Shown here one piece after another: positions 12,102 to 21,705 of a stretch of 64,000 bases of DNA. How positions within the stretch are numbered: position 1 is the stretch's first letter; the number at the start of each line of letters is the position of its first letter. The notes below the pieces were generated by a model, which was not told the DNA's origin, did no database searches, and saw only the letters and a program-made list of their open reading frames with translations. This DNA is from Richelia intracellularis HH01. Its GTDB lineage: Bacteria > Cyanobacteriota > Cyanobacteriia > Cyanobacteriales > Nostocaceae. Made by a program: the position numbers and the translations under genes. The stretch spans positions 1 through 64,000 of the forward strand of contig NZ_CAIY01000080.1 in assembly GCF_000350105.1 (NCBI RefSeq), read 5' to 3'.

Positions 12102-12974
12102 TCAATCTTTACCTTCATTCCCTTGATTATTAAGAATAATGTCAGGTAAAGAGCGTTTAGCTATATATAACCACATTAAACCAACTAGTCCTAAGCAAAT
12201 CCCAATAAGGCTTATTACCTGTGCTATTCTTAAGGAACCTAGCATTAGACTGTCAGTTCTTAAACCTTCAATCCAGAGTCTACCTAAACTGTAAGCTAGT
12301 AAATAAGTCAAAGCTAATCCTCCTGGCCTTAATTTTAATTTACCCCTTAGACTGCCAAAGAAAAGAAGCATTAATAATAAGAATACCACTAGATTCCATA
12401 AAGATTCATAGAGGAATGTGGGATGAAAATATTCAAAATTGGCTAAGTCTGGGGGACGACGTTCCAGAGGAATATATAACTTCCATGGTAAATCAGTAGG
12501 ACTGCCGAAGGCTTCAGAATTAAAGAAATTACCCCAACGTCCAATGGCTTGGCCCAGAATCAATGAAGGAGATACTAAATCAGCTAATTTCCAAAACGAT
12601 ACCTTTTTCAGTCTAGCGAAAATCAAAGCTGCAATCACTCCACCAATAATAGCCCCATGTATTGCTATGCCACCTTGCCAAATAGCAACTATACGTCCTG
12701 GATTATAAGCATATTCTTGCCACTCGAAAATCACATAATACAATCGTGCTGCTGGGATTGCCCCAATTACTAGCCAAATAGCTAAATCACTGAGCAATTC
12801 TGGGTCTACATGGCAGCGCTTTGCTAGATATTGGGATAAGTTAACACCAATTAATACGGCTGTAGCTATTAACAAACCATACCAACGAATGGTTATTAGT
12901 CCAAGCTTTACCAAAATTGGACCAGGAGAAGTAAACTGAAAAGCCAAGGGCAATGTGGTAATATCCAGTGCCAT
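12102..12974 (-). CDS. lgt: Prolipoprotein diacylglyceryl transferase
   Basis: Integral membrane enzyme that transfers a diacylglyceryl group from phosphatidylglycerol to the lipobox cysteine of prelipoproteins, the first step in lipoprotein maturation. The Lgt signature [13 protein letters not shown] lies at about residues 145-157 and [10 protein letters not shown] at about 103-112, with about seven hydrophobic segments. The ATG at 12974 ([19 protein letters not shown]) is preferred. The open frame runs upstream to 13067, but that part is a hydrophobic AT-rich extension without family similarity. The resulting 290 aa is the normal size. Retention shows that lipoprotein maturation is still needed even though lpxD nearby is destroyed. 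Confidence 0.96.
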   Translation of the reverse strand: MALDITTLPLAFQFTSPGPILVKLGLITIRWYGLLIATAVLIGVNLSQYLAKRCHVDPELLSDLAIWLVIGAIPAARLYYVIFEWQEYAYNPGRIVAIWQGGIAIHGAIIGGVIAALIFARLKKVSFWKLADLVSPSLILGQAIGRWGNFFNSEAFGSPTDLPWKLYIPLERRPPDLANFEYFHPTFLYESLWNLVVFLLLMLLFFGSLRGKLKLRPGGLALTYLLAYSLGRLWIEGLRTDSLMLGSLRIAQVISLIGICLGLVGLMWLYIAKRSLPDIILNNQGNEGKD

Positions 12975-13256
12975 GTAAAAATCCTGATATAGAGCAGATA
13001 TGAAAAAATAACAATTAAGGAAACATATCATAATTAAGAGTAATAGAAATAAATCATTATTTTCCATCTTTTAATCATAATTAATCAGTGCTCCTTATAA
13101 TGCAGATAAATTATCACACTGCCTTCTGATTGGTTTTGTACTTTGGTTAGTGAGTTCATGTTCGAACAAATAAATTTGAGCTGTTTAACTGCGCGAGTAC
13201 AGACAAGCTTTATAGGTTTTCAGTTATCATCGGTGTCCATTGCAACATAGAATTAT

Positions 13257-14155
13257 TTAAAAGATACAGGAGCTTCTTTGTAATTTTCTGACAGATTGAT
13301 AAGTTTCTGGTAGGCGATTTAGTATGGCGAATTCCTTGAGGTGCCTTTTGTAAGAAGGCATGGCAGGACTGCCACATAACAACTCTCCTGAACTAATACC
13401 ACTGTGAACGCCAGCTTTTGCAGTAGTGGTTGCTCCATCACAAATTTTGGATTGGGAACCAATTCCTGAATGTCCTGCTAAAGTCACTCTGTTTCTTCTT
13501 TTTACCCCTCCTGCGATTTCTGACTGAGCAGCTATTGCGCAACTGGCAACTATTTTACAACCATCACCAACTTGTACAAGATTGTCGATTTTGGTGTTAT
13601 GGCCAATTCTAGTCTTACCTACAGCAGGAAGATCAATTCTAATGTTACAACCTACTTCTACACCATCTTCTAGTATGGTCAAGCCAAATTGCTTTATTCT
13701 CAGCCATCTACTAAAAGTTGGAAAAAATACAAATCCTTCTGCACCGATTGCAGCAACACTATGAATTACACAATTTATACCAACTTTGAGTACGCTCATG
13801 AATAATACAATTAGCATGTAGGACTGTATGATTGCCGATTCTTACTTGAGGGTAAATTAACACATTAGGATGAATACATACATCTTTACCAATTTCCACC
13901 CCTTCTTGAATTACCACATTTGCACCAACACAAACTTCATTGCCAATTTTTGCTGTTGGGTAAATAACTGCTGAGGAATGTACTTCGGGGCTGAGCATTA
14001 TCAATACTTTGAACCTTGGTAATTTCCGGGTTATGCTCTTGATTCAAGTCAAGGTTATAAGATGATATATGAGTACTATCTAGTTGTTGGATAATTTGGC
14101 TAAATTTTATCACTGTATTTATTAAAGAGTTTCTTGATAATAAAGTTATTTTCAT
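13257..14155 (-). pseudogene. lpxD: Broken lpxD (UDP-3-O-acylglucosamine N-acyltransferase)
   Basis: Three overlapping frames together read as LpxD, the hexapeptide-repeat acyltransferase of lipid A synthesis. The N-terminal piece contains IKFSQIIQQLD and DPEITKV-like sequence (NPEITKVQSIDNA); it then jumps directly to PEVHSSAVIYPTAKIGN, so roughly 60 residues of the N-terminal domain are missing and the frame changes near 14004. After CIIHERTQ a one-base change in a T3 run (13785-13787) shifts the frame again; the left-handed helix repeats continue as VIHSVAAIGAEGF to the end. At the expected start, MKFS reads IKFS (ATA), so the original ATG may be lost, although a GTG stands just before it. 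Two frame changes plus a deletion make function very unlikely. Confidence 0.93.
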
Positions 14156-15428
14156 TCTTTGTCATATCTTTAGTCCTACACCATACATAGAAACATCTAT
14201 AATTTCCTTAAATACTTGAGGTGCGATTTGTAATGAGGTGAAAGTATAATGGACAGATTTTAGAGTGGATAACGTAGAATTATGCTTAATTAGCTATTAG
14301 TTCTCAATAATATCTTACCAATTACTGAGTGATAATTACACCTTCATGATAAGAAGTATACTATTTTATAGTAGCAATGAACTGCTAATTTATTTGAGTT
14401 CTATAGTATCAGAATTTGAGGTAAATTCTTTTCGATTTATTTCTGCTCATTAGTTGTACTGATAGCTACAGAAGATTTTTCATTTGCTTTGACTTGGGAG
14501 GATAATATTAACAGAATACACACTAAATATTATGGACAAATTCGTTAAGTGTTTTAGTGGCATTGAATAATTGATTCAACTATAAATATAAGGTTGATAT
14601 AGTCTTGAACATGATCATAAAAATTACTATACGGTCAGTGCAAATAAATTATGAATCTCCTACTATATGCTGATTCCGAGTTGATGTGAGAGTATCAACC
14701 CCAGCATATTCATTTTTGATAATCGTATACCTGAAAAAAGTTGAATATGTCTGAACTCACAAAAGAGAGACTAACCTATAGCTATTATAACCTCACCAGA
14801 TTTGTATTTTATATGTCCCCTATCTAAATTAACAATACTTGCAAATGATTTATACGCATGCAGAGAACACCCACCCAGAAGAATTTGGGGAGTTATATTG
14901 GGTGATTTGAGAAAAAGATAGTGGATATGGTTTCTACAGAAAATGTTAAGGGAGGTTAATTAGTAGTTATTGAGTAGGAAATTTCCTACTCAATAACTAC
15001 TAATTATAGAAGGTATGCGACATCAGCTGAATTATTGTTAGAGCTACAAAAATAAGCTGGGGGCAAAATCTAGACAGTACCAATTTTTTTCCACCTATTA
15101 CACCCATCTTCCTATTATATTCTCAGAATTTGATCGTTTATACACTTAGGAAAAATACTCGTATATTTATGTATGATTGTTGCTCAGAATTGCAAATACG
15201 CCTACATTTAGTAATTTAGTATCGATATGAAAATCAGAAATTTCAGATTGAGAAATTAACAATTTGCTTGTAAGTATCTTAATAAGGAGTATCAAATACA
15301 ATGTAGAATGCAACCTATGGAGTTTCTGCCAGCTTATTTGCTCAAAACTATATTTAAAAGAATACAGATGAAAATACGTCATTCTCAGCTAATATAATAA
15401 ATCTGCGCCTCTTCCCAATCAATATTCT
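14156..15428. other. 1.3 kb gap with a 50 bp perfect palindrome
   Basis: No gene is visible. The stretch contains the spacer-less palindrome at 14957-15006. Near 14864-14920 there is a short stretch with CACCCACCC and GGGTGATTTG, which I could not interpret. The moeB promoter must lie near the right end. Confidence 0.6.
14957..15006. repeat. 50 bp perfect palindrome, 25 bp arms, no spacer
   Basis: Arms 14957-14981 and 14982-15006 are perfectly complementary around the centre GGAAATTTCC. It lies about 420 bases upstream of moeB and about 800 upstream of the lpxD remnant, so it is not next to any gene end. It lacks an adjoining T tract. With no spacer it could extrude as a cruciform; as RNA it would form a very long stem. 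Confidence 0.95.
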
Positions 15429-16601
15429 ATGTTTAATCCTAATGTAGATAAAATCCAGTTGACACAAGATGATTACGAACGTTACTCCCGCCACCTGATT
15501 TTACCTGAAGTCGGATTAAAGGGGCAAAAGCGTCTCAAGGCATCCAGTGTGCTTTGCATTGGTACAGGTGGATTAGGCTCACCACTATTGCTATATCTGG
15601 CAGCTGCGGGCATTGGTCGTATCGGAATAGTAGATTTTGATGTTGTTGATACCTCTAACTTGCAACGTCAAGTAATTCATGGTACATCCTGGATAGGTAA
15701 ACCTAAAATAGAATCAGCCAAAAGTCGAATTCATGAAATCAATCCCTATTGTCAGACTGATTTATATGAAACCCGTCTCAATTCACAAAATGCTTTAGAT
15801 ATAATTAGGCCTTACGATGTTATTGTTGATGGTACAGATAATTTCCCTGCCCGTTACTTAATTAATGATGCCTGTGTTCTAGAGAATAAGCCAAATGTAT
15901 ATGGCTCGATCTTCCAGTTCGAAGGACAAGCAACTGTATTTAATTATGAGGGAGGGCCAAATTACCGTGATTTATACCCTGAGCCTCCACCGCCAGGAAT
16001 GGTTCCTTCCTGTGCAGAGGGTGGAGTTTTAGGGATTTTGCCAGGAATTATTGGTGTAATTCAAGCAACAGAAACTGTCAAAATTATTATAGGGCAAGGT
16101 AATACCCTAAGTGGTAGGTTATTACTGTACAATGCCTTGGAAATGCATTTCCGGGAGTTAAAGTTACGTCCTAACCCGGTTCGCCCAATTATTGAAAAAC
16201 TGATTGATTACGAGCAATTCTGTGGTTTTTCCCAAGTTAATGCAAAAGAAGCAGAAGAAATTTCTTCCATTCAAGAAATCACTGTTACTGAATTAGAACG
16301 AGTATTGGATAGCAGTACTGATGATTTTATGCTTATTGATGTCCGTAATCCTAATGAGTATGAAATTGCCCGGATTCCTGGCTCTATTTTAATACCTCTA
16401 TCAGAAATTGAGAATGGTATAGGAGTGGAAAAAATTAAGAAATTATTCAACGGACATAAATTATATGTTCATTGTAAAACTGGTGGTCGTTCTGCTAAAG
16501 CCCTAACTATTCTTAAGCAAGTTGGTATTGAAGGCATAAATATTAAAGGTGGTATTACAGCCTGGAGTGGTGAAGTTGATTCTTCTATTCCTACCTATTA
16601 G
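15429..16601 (+). CDS. moeB: MoeB/ThiF-type adenylyltransferase with rhodanese domain
   Basis: E1-like enzyme that adenylates the C-terminal glycine of ubiquitin-like sulfur carriers (MoaD for molybdopterin, possibly ThiS). The 390 aa chain has an N-terminal ThiF/MoeB domain with ATP-binding GTGGLGSPLL (46-55), the D-N-R nucleotide site around VDTSNLQRQVIHG (73-85) and a conserved Cys195 in SCAEGGVLG. A C-terminal rhodanese domain (about 285-390) carries DVRNPNEYE and the active-site loop HCKTGGRSAK with Cys349, which can carry a persulfide. The CxxC zinc pairs of E. coli MoeB are not evident, as in other cyanobacterial copies. ATG 15429 gives the expected start. A terminator-like hairpin lies just downstream. 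Confidence 0.95.
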   Translation: MFNPNVDKIQLTQDDYERYSRHLILPEVGLKGQKRLKASSVLCIGTGGLGSPLLLYLAAAGIGRIGIVDFDVVDTSNLQRQVIHGTSWIGKPKIESAKSRIHEINPYCQTDLYETRLNSQNALDIIRPYDVIVDGTDNFPARYLINDACVLENKPNVYGSIFQFEGQATVFNYEGGPNYRDLYPEPPPPGMVPSCAEGGVLGILPGIIGVIQATETVKIIIGQGNTLSGRLLLYNALEMHFRELKLRPNPVRPIIEKLIDYEQFCGFSQVNAKEAEEISSIQEITVTELERVLDSSTDDFMLIDVRNPNEYEIARIPGSILIPLSEIENGIGVEKIKKLFNGHKLYVHCKTGGRSAKALTILKQVGIEGINIKGGITAWSGEVDSSIPTY

Positions 16602-17499
16602 AAGACTTTTGGTCAAGACCACATATCAGCCCCTAGTTATAATTTTTGATTGGGGGCTGTTTGCATTACATTTTATAATATTTGCACTTGATTGCTTAAC
16701 AAGCTCATACAATTTGAGTATTTCTGGCTAATGGAATAATAATCCCATGTTAACAAGAATAATGGGGCTACCAAAAATATACTCTTGGTCTATAGGCTAG
16801 AAAACTCTAATAATTAATTTGTTTTAGTTTCTCATAGTACACTTGCGTAAAGGAGAAAATACTTTTAAAGTTAAATTATATGAATCTAAACTTCATGCAC
16901 CCAAACTTTTATATTTTAATACGTTGACCCAATAGAATTAACTTGATATTAATATGTATGTATAAAATTACCTTTCTAAGCAAAATAGTAAGGATAAATA
17001 ATAGACCTCATCCAAAATGATAACCTAACAGAACCTAGTATTGCTATGAAATATATTTATTTCGGTCAATATCTACTTAGATCAGAGCTGTAAATTATTA
17101 ATTAGAACATAAGCAATTTTTCAGTATCTTATGATGATTATTATCATATTTTGGCTATGGGTGTAATTTTTATTCCCGATAACATTTTAAATATCCCTCG
17201 AGACCAATCCAATTTTTGAATAGTAGGTAATTCCAGGATACTCATTGTAATTGAAGTTTATAGAAAAAATATATTTTTCATGAGATAGCTCCACGCTTTT
17301 GGATAATATTAATTTAATATGAATTTCTATATTGATTTTTCCCATTTTCGAACTAGTTTTTAGACCAAATCAAGATATTTTTCAATAAATTAAGTTTGTA
17401 ATAATACTTGTTTCAACTTCAACCTTATCCACAGAAGAATATAAATAAATTGTGTATCCTAGAAACAACTAAGCTTAAAATTAATGGCATGGAGGTTGA
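16602..17499. other. 0.9 kb gap after moeB
   Basis: Apart from the hairpin at 16627-16664 nothing is recognised. The sequence is AT-rich, with stops in all frames. Confidence 0.6.
16627..16664 (+). terminator. Probable terminator of moeB
   Basis: CAGCCCC (16627-16633) and GGGGCTG (16653-16659) form a 7 bp GC-rich stem, extendable by weaker pairs inside the loop, 25 bases after the moeB stop and followed by TTTGCATT. The T tract is short, so termination strength is uncertain. Confidence 0.55.
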
Positions 17500-17718
17500 A
17501 TGACCCCTCAGGTGATGCGCCAGTTTTGGTCAGTTGTGGAAAATGCCCATAGTCAGACATTGCTGCAAATGGATGACAATAACTTAGTATGTTGGTTAGT
17601 TAACCAAACTACTATGAGGGTACTGCTCAATGTTAATGAAACTGACTTTCTAAGCGAATATATTAAGTCGCGACTCCATCTTATCCGTGATATTGTTTGT
17701 GAAAACCAGTATTCTTAA
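17500..17718 (+). CDS. Small conserved cyanobacterial protein, unknown function
   Basis: A 72 aa soluble protein beginning MTPQVMRQFWSVVENAHSQ. It looks like a short conserved protein of Nostocales (a start of the type MTPEVMRQFW and an internal run of the type DDxxLVxWL), recognised from memory and not by search. There is no signal peptide, membrane segment or cysteine motif. Predicted helices carry alternating acidic residues (LLQMDDNNLVCWLV). The ATG at 17500 follows GGAGGTTGA at a good distance, one of the better ribosome binding sites in the window. It ends 8 bases from the convergent ribD stop. Base and codon use resemble the intact neighbours, unlike the gaps, which supports a real gene. 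Confidence 0.75.
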   Translation: MTPQVMRQFWSVVENAHSQTLLQMDDNNLVCWLVNQTTMRVLLNVNETDFLSEYIKSRLHLIRDIVCENQYS

Positions 17719-17726
17719 ATTGAATG

Positions 17727-18899
17727 CTAATGTTTTGGTAAATAACCCGTAATCAAAAAATCAGAACCGATCACATGCATTTCTGCGCATTGTAGTGATA
17801 GAGCCTCATTCATAGTAGCAAAACCCAAATTACCCACAGGCCCAGGTGCTTTAACACCACCAATTATTTTAGGTGCAATAAATGCCAAGACTTTTTGTAC
17901 TGCGCCTTGAGCTATTGCATTAGCTGCTAATATACCTCCACACTCCCATAATACTTTACAAAAACCGCGATTATAAAAATAAGTCATTACTTGGTTGGGA
18001 GTTAGGGGCTCCAATTCCACTACTTCTACACCTTGTCTATATAATAAGGCTTGAAATTCAGGATTAGCTCCTACTTTAGTTAATACAACTGTCTGTGCAT
18101 TATCTGTATTCCATAGATTAGCACTGCTTGGTAAATTTAAATGACGACTCATGACTACCCGCAGAGGACTATGATTACCTTGTCCATGATTGGTTAAATG
18201 CGGATTGTCTTGTCTCACCGTATTTCCACCAATAATTACAGCATCACAGGCAGACCGCAATCGATGTACAGCTTGACGGGTAGCATCGTTTGTTACCCAG
18301 GTACTATGGCCACTGCTAGTTGCAATTTTCCCATCTAAAGTCATGGCATATTTCAAAATACCAAAAGGTTTATGGTAAAGAACACGATGGATAAAACCCT
18401 CGTTTAATAGGCGGCAATCTGCTTCTTCTACGCCAGTCAATACATCAACCCCTGCAGCTTGTAACTTGGCAATTCCCCTTCCAGAAACTAAAGGGTTAGG
18501 ATCTACCATTCCCACGACCACTTTTGCGACTCCTGCTTTAATTAAAGCTTCTGAACAAGGAGGAGTTCTACCATAGTGATTGCAAGGTTCCAAATTAACA
18601 TAAACAGTTGCGCCACGAGCCTGTTCCCCAGCATCTCTCAGGGCAAATACCTCGGCATGGGGTTCTCCTGCTCCTGGATGAAACCCTTCTCCCACAATTT
18701 TTCCATCTTTAACAACTACTGCACCTACTAGGGGATTAGGAGATGTATAGCCCACAACCAGACGAGCTAATTGCAAACATCTTTGCATTATTTCCCTGTC
18801 AAACTCAGTTCCCACTACTGGTTGTATTGGTGTATCCGAATTTTTATGACTGCTACTTATAGATATATCTTGTGTAGCTATAAATGGGGAATTATACAT
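17727..18899 (-). CDS. ribD: Bifunctional riboflavin deaminase/reductase
   Basis: Carries out two steps of riboflavin synthesis: deamination of the pyrimidine and NADPH-dependent reduction of its ribosyl side chain. The N-terminal cytidine-deaminase-like domain has zinc ligands His81 in PHAEVFAL, and Cys106 and Cys115 in EPCNHYGRTPPC, with catalytic Glu83. The C-terminal reductase domain (about residues 175-385) begins KPFGILKYAMTLDGKIA and includes VIIGGNTVRQDNPHL. The 390 aa include a non-conserved lead of about 30 residues. A start near the second methionine (residue 38) would remove the family start, so the long form is kept. It is convergent with the small gene at 17500. No other rib gene is present in the window. 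Confidence 0.96.
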   Translation of the reverse strand: MYNSPFIATQDISISSSHKNSDTPIQPVVGTEFDREIMQRCLQLARLVVGYTSPNPLVGAVVVKDGKIVGEGFHPGAGEPHAEVFALRDAGEQARGATVYVNLEPCNHYGRTPPCSEALIKAGVAKVVVGMVDPNPLVSGRGIAKLQAAGVDVLTGVEEADCRLLNEGFIHRVLYHKPFGILKYAMTLDGKIATSSGHSTWVTNDATRQAVHRLRSACDAVIIGGNTVRQDNPHLTNHGQGNHSPLRVVMSRHLNLPSSANLWNTDNAQTVVLTKVGANPEFQALLYRQGVEVVELEPLTPNQVMTYFYNRGFCKVLWECGGILAANAIAQGAVQKVLAFIAPKIIGGVKAPGPVGNLGFATMNEALSLQCAEMHVIGSDFLITGYLPKH

Positions 18900-19098
18900 G
18901 ATTTGCCCAATCTAAATAAACTTAGGAGTCAAGGCAAACAAGAGGTTTTCAACCCCCAATAAGTCTCTTCACTCATCATCCCTTATTATTTTATCATTTC
19001 AGTGATTTTACACTCTACTATTTCAACTTAAGTCGTCAATTTTAATTCACCAATACTACTGTAGGAAAAAAATATTTGTATAGTTCATAAAATGAAAT

Positions 19099-19743
19099 CT
19101 ATAATTTGGTTGAAATTGCTATTTGAACTGACCTGAGCTTTTGCCACCAACAATTTAGAGGGTAATATACTACAGGGGCCCAGAGGCTACTAAGAATTGC
19201 AGAAGCCAAGACTATTTTTTGATAATGAGTCCAAATTTCTTTTGGGTTGCGGTCACCAACAAAAATCAATTGGAAAGCAAAAATTGTTTCTGTTAAAACT
19301 GACATACCAAATACAATTAAGGCAATAGAAATAAAATCTTCTTGAATAAATCGCCTTTTCTGAAATAAACTAGTAGTTATTCCTACCAAACCTAGACCCA
19401 AGGTATGGGTAGGATTAGGGAAAGTTATAGCGTCTTGTAGTAATCCCAAAACAATACCAGCTAAAGTACTTTCTAATGCTGAACGCTTGATGCTCCAGGC
19501 TACAACCCAAATTAACAACCAATTAGGTCCAATCTCCAACAATTCCATACCCGGAAATCTAGTTAATAACATTAATAAGGATAAAACTACAGTAGAAAAT
19601 GTCACACCCCAATCTAAGACCTGCAGTACTCGTGGATGCCAATCTATAAGGTGAGGAATATAGCTATTCTTTTTGGATTTGCTTTTGTGTGGTGATGGAG
19701 ATAACTGTTTTCTTTTGTAAACCCAAAATTCTCTAATATTCAT
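19099..19743 (-). CDS. mreD: Rod shape-determining protein MreD
   Basis: Integral membrane partner of MreB and MreC in the elongation machinery that orients peptidoglycan synthesis. At 214 aa it has several hydrophobic helices after a basic N-terminal tail (about residues 1-45), including VVLSLLMLLTRFPG, WLLIWVVAWSI and ALIVFGMSVLTETIFAFQ. Cyanobacterial MreD proteins often carry such a tail. It is the last gene of mreB-mreC-mreD, 44 bases after the mreC remnant. The frame is intact although the gene before it is frameshifted, which suggests either recent damage or that mreC is still expressed in some way. Confidence 0.9.
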   Translation of the reverse strand: MNIREFWVYKRKQLSPSPHKSKSKKNSYIPHLIDWHPRVLQVLDWGVTFSTVVLSLLMLLTRFPGMELLEIGPNWLLIWVVAWSIKRSALESTLAGIVLGLLQDAITFPNPTHTLGLGLVGITTSLFQKRRFIQEDFISIALIVFGMSVLTETIFAFQLIFVGDRNPKEIWTHYQKIVLASAILSSLWAPVVYYPLNCWWQKLRSVQIAISTKL

Positions 19744-19786
19744 GATATTTCAGACACCCTAACTTCTCTGAATTTCACTTGTTTGG

Positions 19787-20580
19787 TCATTTCTCTGAAG
19801 AGAATGAATTCTCGGAAAGCCGTTTGGCTGGTTTTGGATGTACCCCTACCCAATCTAAAGAACTAATAGATGGAAATAGGTCAACTTTGGCAATGGATAC
19901 TGGTAATTTATTCAAATCTAGGGACCTTACCTTACCAATAGGCAATCCCGAAGGGAATTTACTACTATAGACAGATGTTGTGATAGAATCACCGATCTTT
20001 ACACTTGGGACCTTTTCATAAAATTCTAATATGGCCTCCCTAGAAGCGTTACCCCGTAACACCCCCTTACTACCAGTACGAGAAATATTCACACCAATTG
20101 TGCTTTTTGTATCAGTAATTAGTAGAATACGGCTTGTATTAGGAGTTACACTATCTACAATACCAACTAAACCTCCTTCTGCCTTGACAATTCCTCCTAT
20201 CTCTATACCTACTGTACTACCTCGATTTAGGATTACTTGTTGCCACCAATTATCAGCACTACGACCAATCACCCTAGAGAGAATTGGTTTTGATTTAGTA
20301 GGATTGTTTTCTGTATAAGATAATAATTTTTTAAGTTTTGGTTTTGATTTTCTAAGTCTAAAATTCGAGTTTCTAATTCTAGAACCTTAGAATTTTTTAA
20401 AGTGTTTTTTGTGTATGGTTGAGAATGTAATGTTTGCAACTGGTTACTAAGTCCCAAATAAAACTCTAATATGGCTGCGCCCTGTGTTTCTCTAACCAGC
20501 CAAGAACTACTAAGAATCACAGCAATCACGATAATTTTTAGACTTTTACGCTCCCAACTATAATGACGCACTGTAAACAT
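19787..20580 (-). pseudogene. mreC: mreC interrupted by a homopolymer frameshift
   Basis: MreC is the periplasmic coiled-coil and beta-domain partner of MreB. The N-terminal frame (from 20580) has a membrane anchor (LKIIVIAVILSSSWLV) and a coiled coil (VLELETRILDLENQNQNLKN), then runs off into a wrong ending. The C-terminal frame (VIGRSADNWWQQVILNRGS to about 19787) is a good MreC beta domain. They join if one more A is read in the A6 run of the coding strand (T6 at 20327-20332): NQNLK then continues KLLSYTENNPTK in the second frame without a gap. All other parts are well preserved. Possibilities are a recent null mutation, polymerase slippage that restores some protein, or a sequencing error in the homopolymer. 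Confidence 0.92.
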
Positions 20581-20643
20581 ATATATTTAAGTTAATTCTA
20601 GTTTGAGTTCTAAGTATATTTAATTTATCTAGTTCGTATATTC

Positions 20644-21705
20644 TCATGTTTGACGGGAAAGTCCACTGAAAACTTTTTCTAACTGTTGAAAGTTTTCTAG
20701 TAATCTACCCGTACCTAATGCAACACAAATGAGGGGATCAGCAGCAACATGGGTGATAATTCCAGTTTCATGACTAATCAATGTATCTAACCCTTTCATT
20801 AGGGCTCCACCACCAGCTAGGATAATACCACGATCAATAATATCAGCAGCAAGTTCTGGGGGTGTTTTTTCCAGAGTCTTTTTGACGGTTTCAATAATTG
20901 CACAAATTGGTTCTGACATACTATCCCGAATTTCTGGCTTTTTGAGAATGACAGTACGTGGTAAACCGGAAAGTAAGTGTAAACCTCGAACTTCCATAAC
21001 AGCCTCATCATCATCACGTGTAGGATAGGCTGAACCAATACGGATTTTAATCTCCTCTGCGGTACTTTCTCCAATCACCAGATTATGTACCTTTTTTATG
21101 TATTGAGAAATAGATTCAGTCAGTTCATCTCCGGCTATACGCACCGACTCACTTAGAACTGTACCTTGTAAACTAAGAACTGCAACCTCGGTAGTACCAC
21201 CACCAATATCAATAATCATATTTCCGGTCGGTTCTACTACCGGTAAGCCTGCACCAATTGCTGCTGCAATTGGTTCATCAATTAAATATACTTCTCTTGC
21301 CCCCGCATGAACGGCTGCATCCATAACAGCTCGTTTCTCTACTCCTGTAATACCACTAGGAATACCAATTAAAATTCTGGGTAATACTAAAGATTTCCCC
21401 TCGTTCGCCTTATTAATGAAGTGTTTGAGCATAACTTCTGCAGAGTCAAAGTCAGCGATTACTCCATCTTTTAATGGTCTTAAAGCCATCACATTCTTTG
21501 GTGTACGCCCTAACATCTTTTTTGCCTCTGTTCCGACTGCAATGACTCTTTTTTCAATATTATTGATTGCCACAACAGAAGGCTCTTGCAGTACAATACC
21601 TTTGCCCGATACATACACCAAGGTGTTGGCAGTACCAAGATCGATACCTATATCCCGCGATAATGAAAACCTACTAAAAATTCCCACGCTCCCCTTTGCC
21701 CCCAC
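20644..21705 (-). CDS. mreB: Rod shape-determining protein MreB (actin homologue)
   Basis: Bacterial actin that forms membrane-attached filaments guiding lateral wall synthesis. Actin-family ATP-binding stretches are present: DIGIDLGTANTLVY (about 18-31), LIDEPIAAAIGAGLPV (about 141-156), MIIDIGGGTTEVAVLSL and GIILAGGGALMKGLD. The frame of 353 aa opens with GTG at 21705. A second GTG at 21687 would give a more typical short N-terminus (VGIFSRFSLSRDIG), but its purine-rich AAAGGGGAG sits almost directly against it, so the start is unsettled. It heads mreBCD; 64 bases separate it from mreC. A 9 bp inverted repeat (TCTAGTCAA/TTGACTAGA, 21783-21808) lies upstream in the presumed promoter region. 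Confidence 0.97.
   Translation of the reverse strand: MGAKGSVGIFSRFSLSRDIGIDLGTANTLVYVSGKGIVLQEPSVVAINNIEKRVIAVGTEAKKMLGRTPKNVMALRPLKDGVIADFDSAEVMLKHFINKANEGKSLVLPRILIGIPSGITGVEKRAVMDAAVHAGAREVYLIDEPIAAAIGAGLPVVEPTGNMIIDIGGGTTEVAVLSLQGTVLSESVRIAGDELTESISQYIKKVHNLVIGESTAEEIKIRIGSAYPTRDDDEAVMEVRGLHLLSGLPRTVILKKPEIRDSMSEPICAIIETVKKTLEKTPPELAADIIDRGIILAGGGALMKGLDTLISHETGIITHVAADPLICVALGTGRLLENFQQLEKVFSGLSRQT

Noticed and set aside
12221..12708. Two plus-strand frames of about 90 codons
   Set aside because: They lie wholly within lgt on the opposite strand and have no ribosome binding site; they are shadows of the conserved gene.
20031..20318. Plus-strand 95-codon frame
   Set aside because: It is antisense to the conserved MreC beta domain and reflects its codon pattern.
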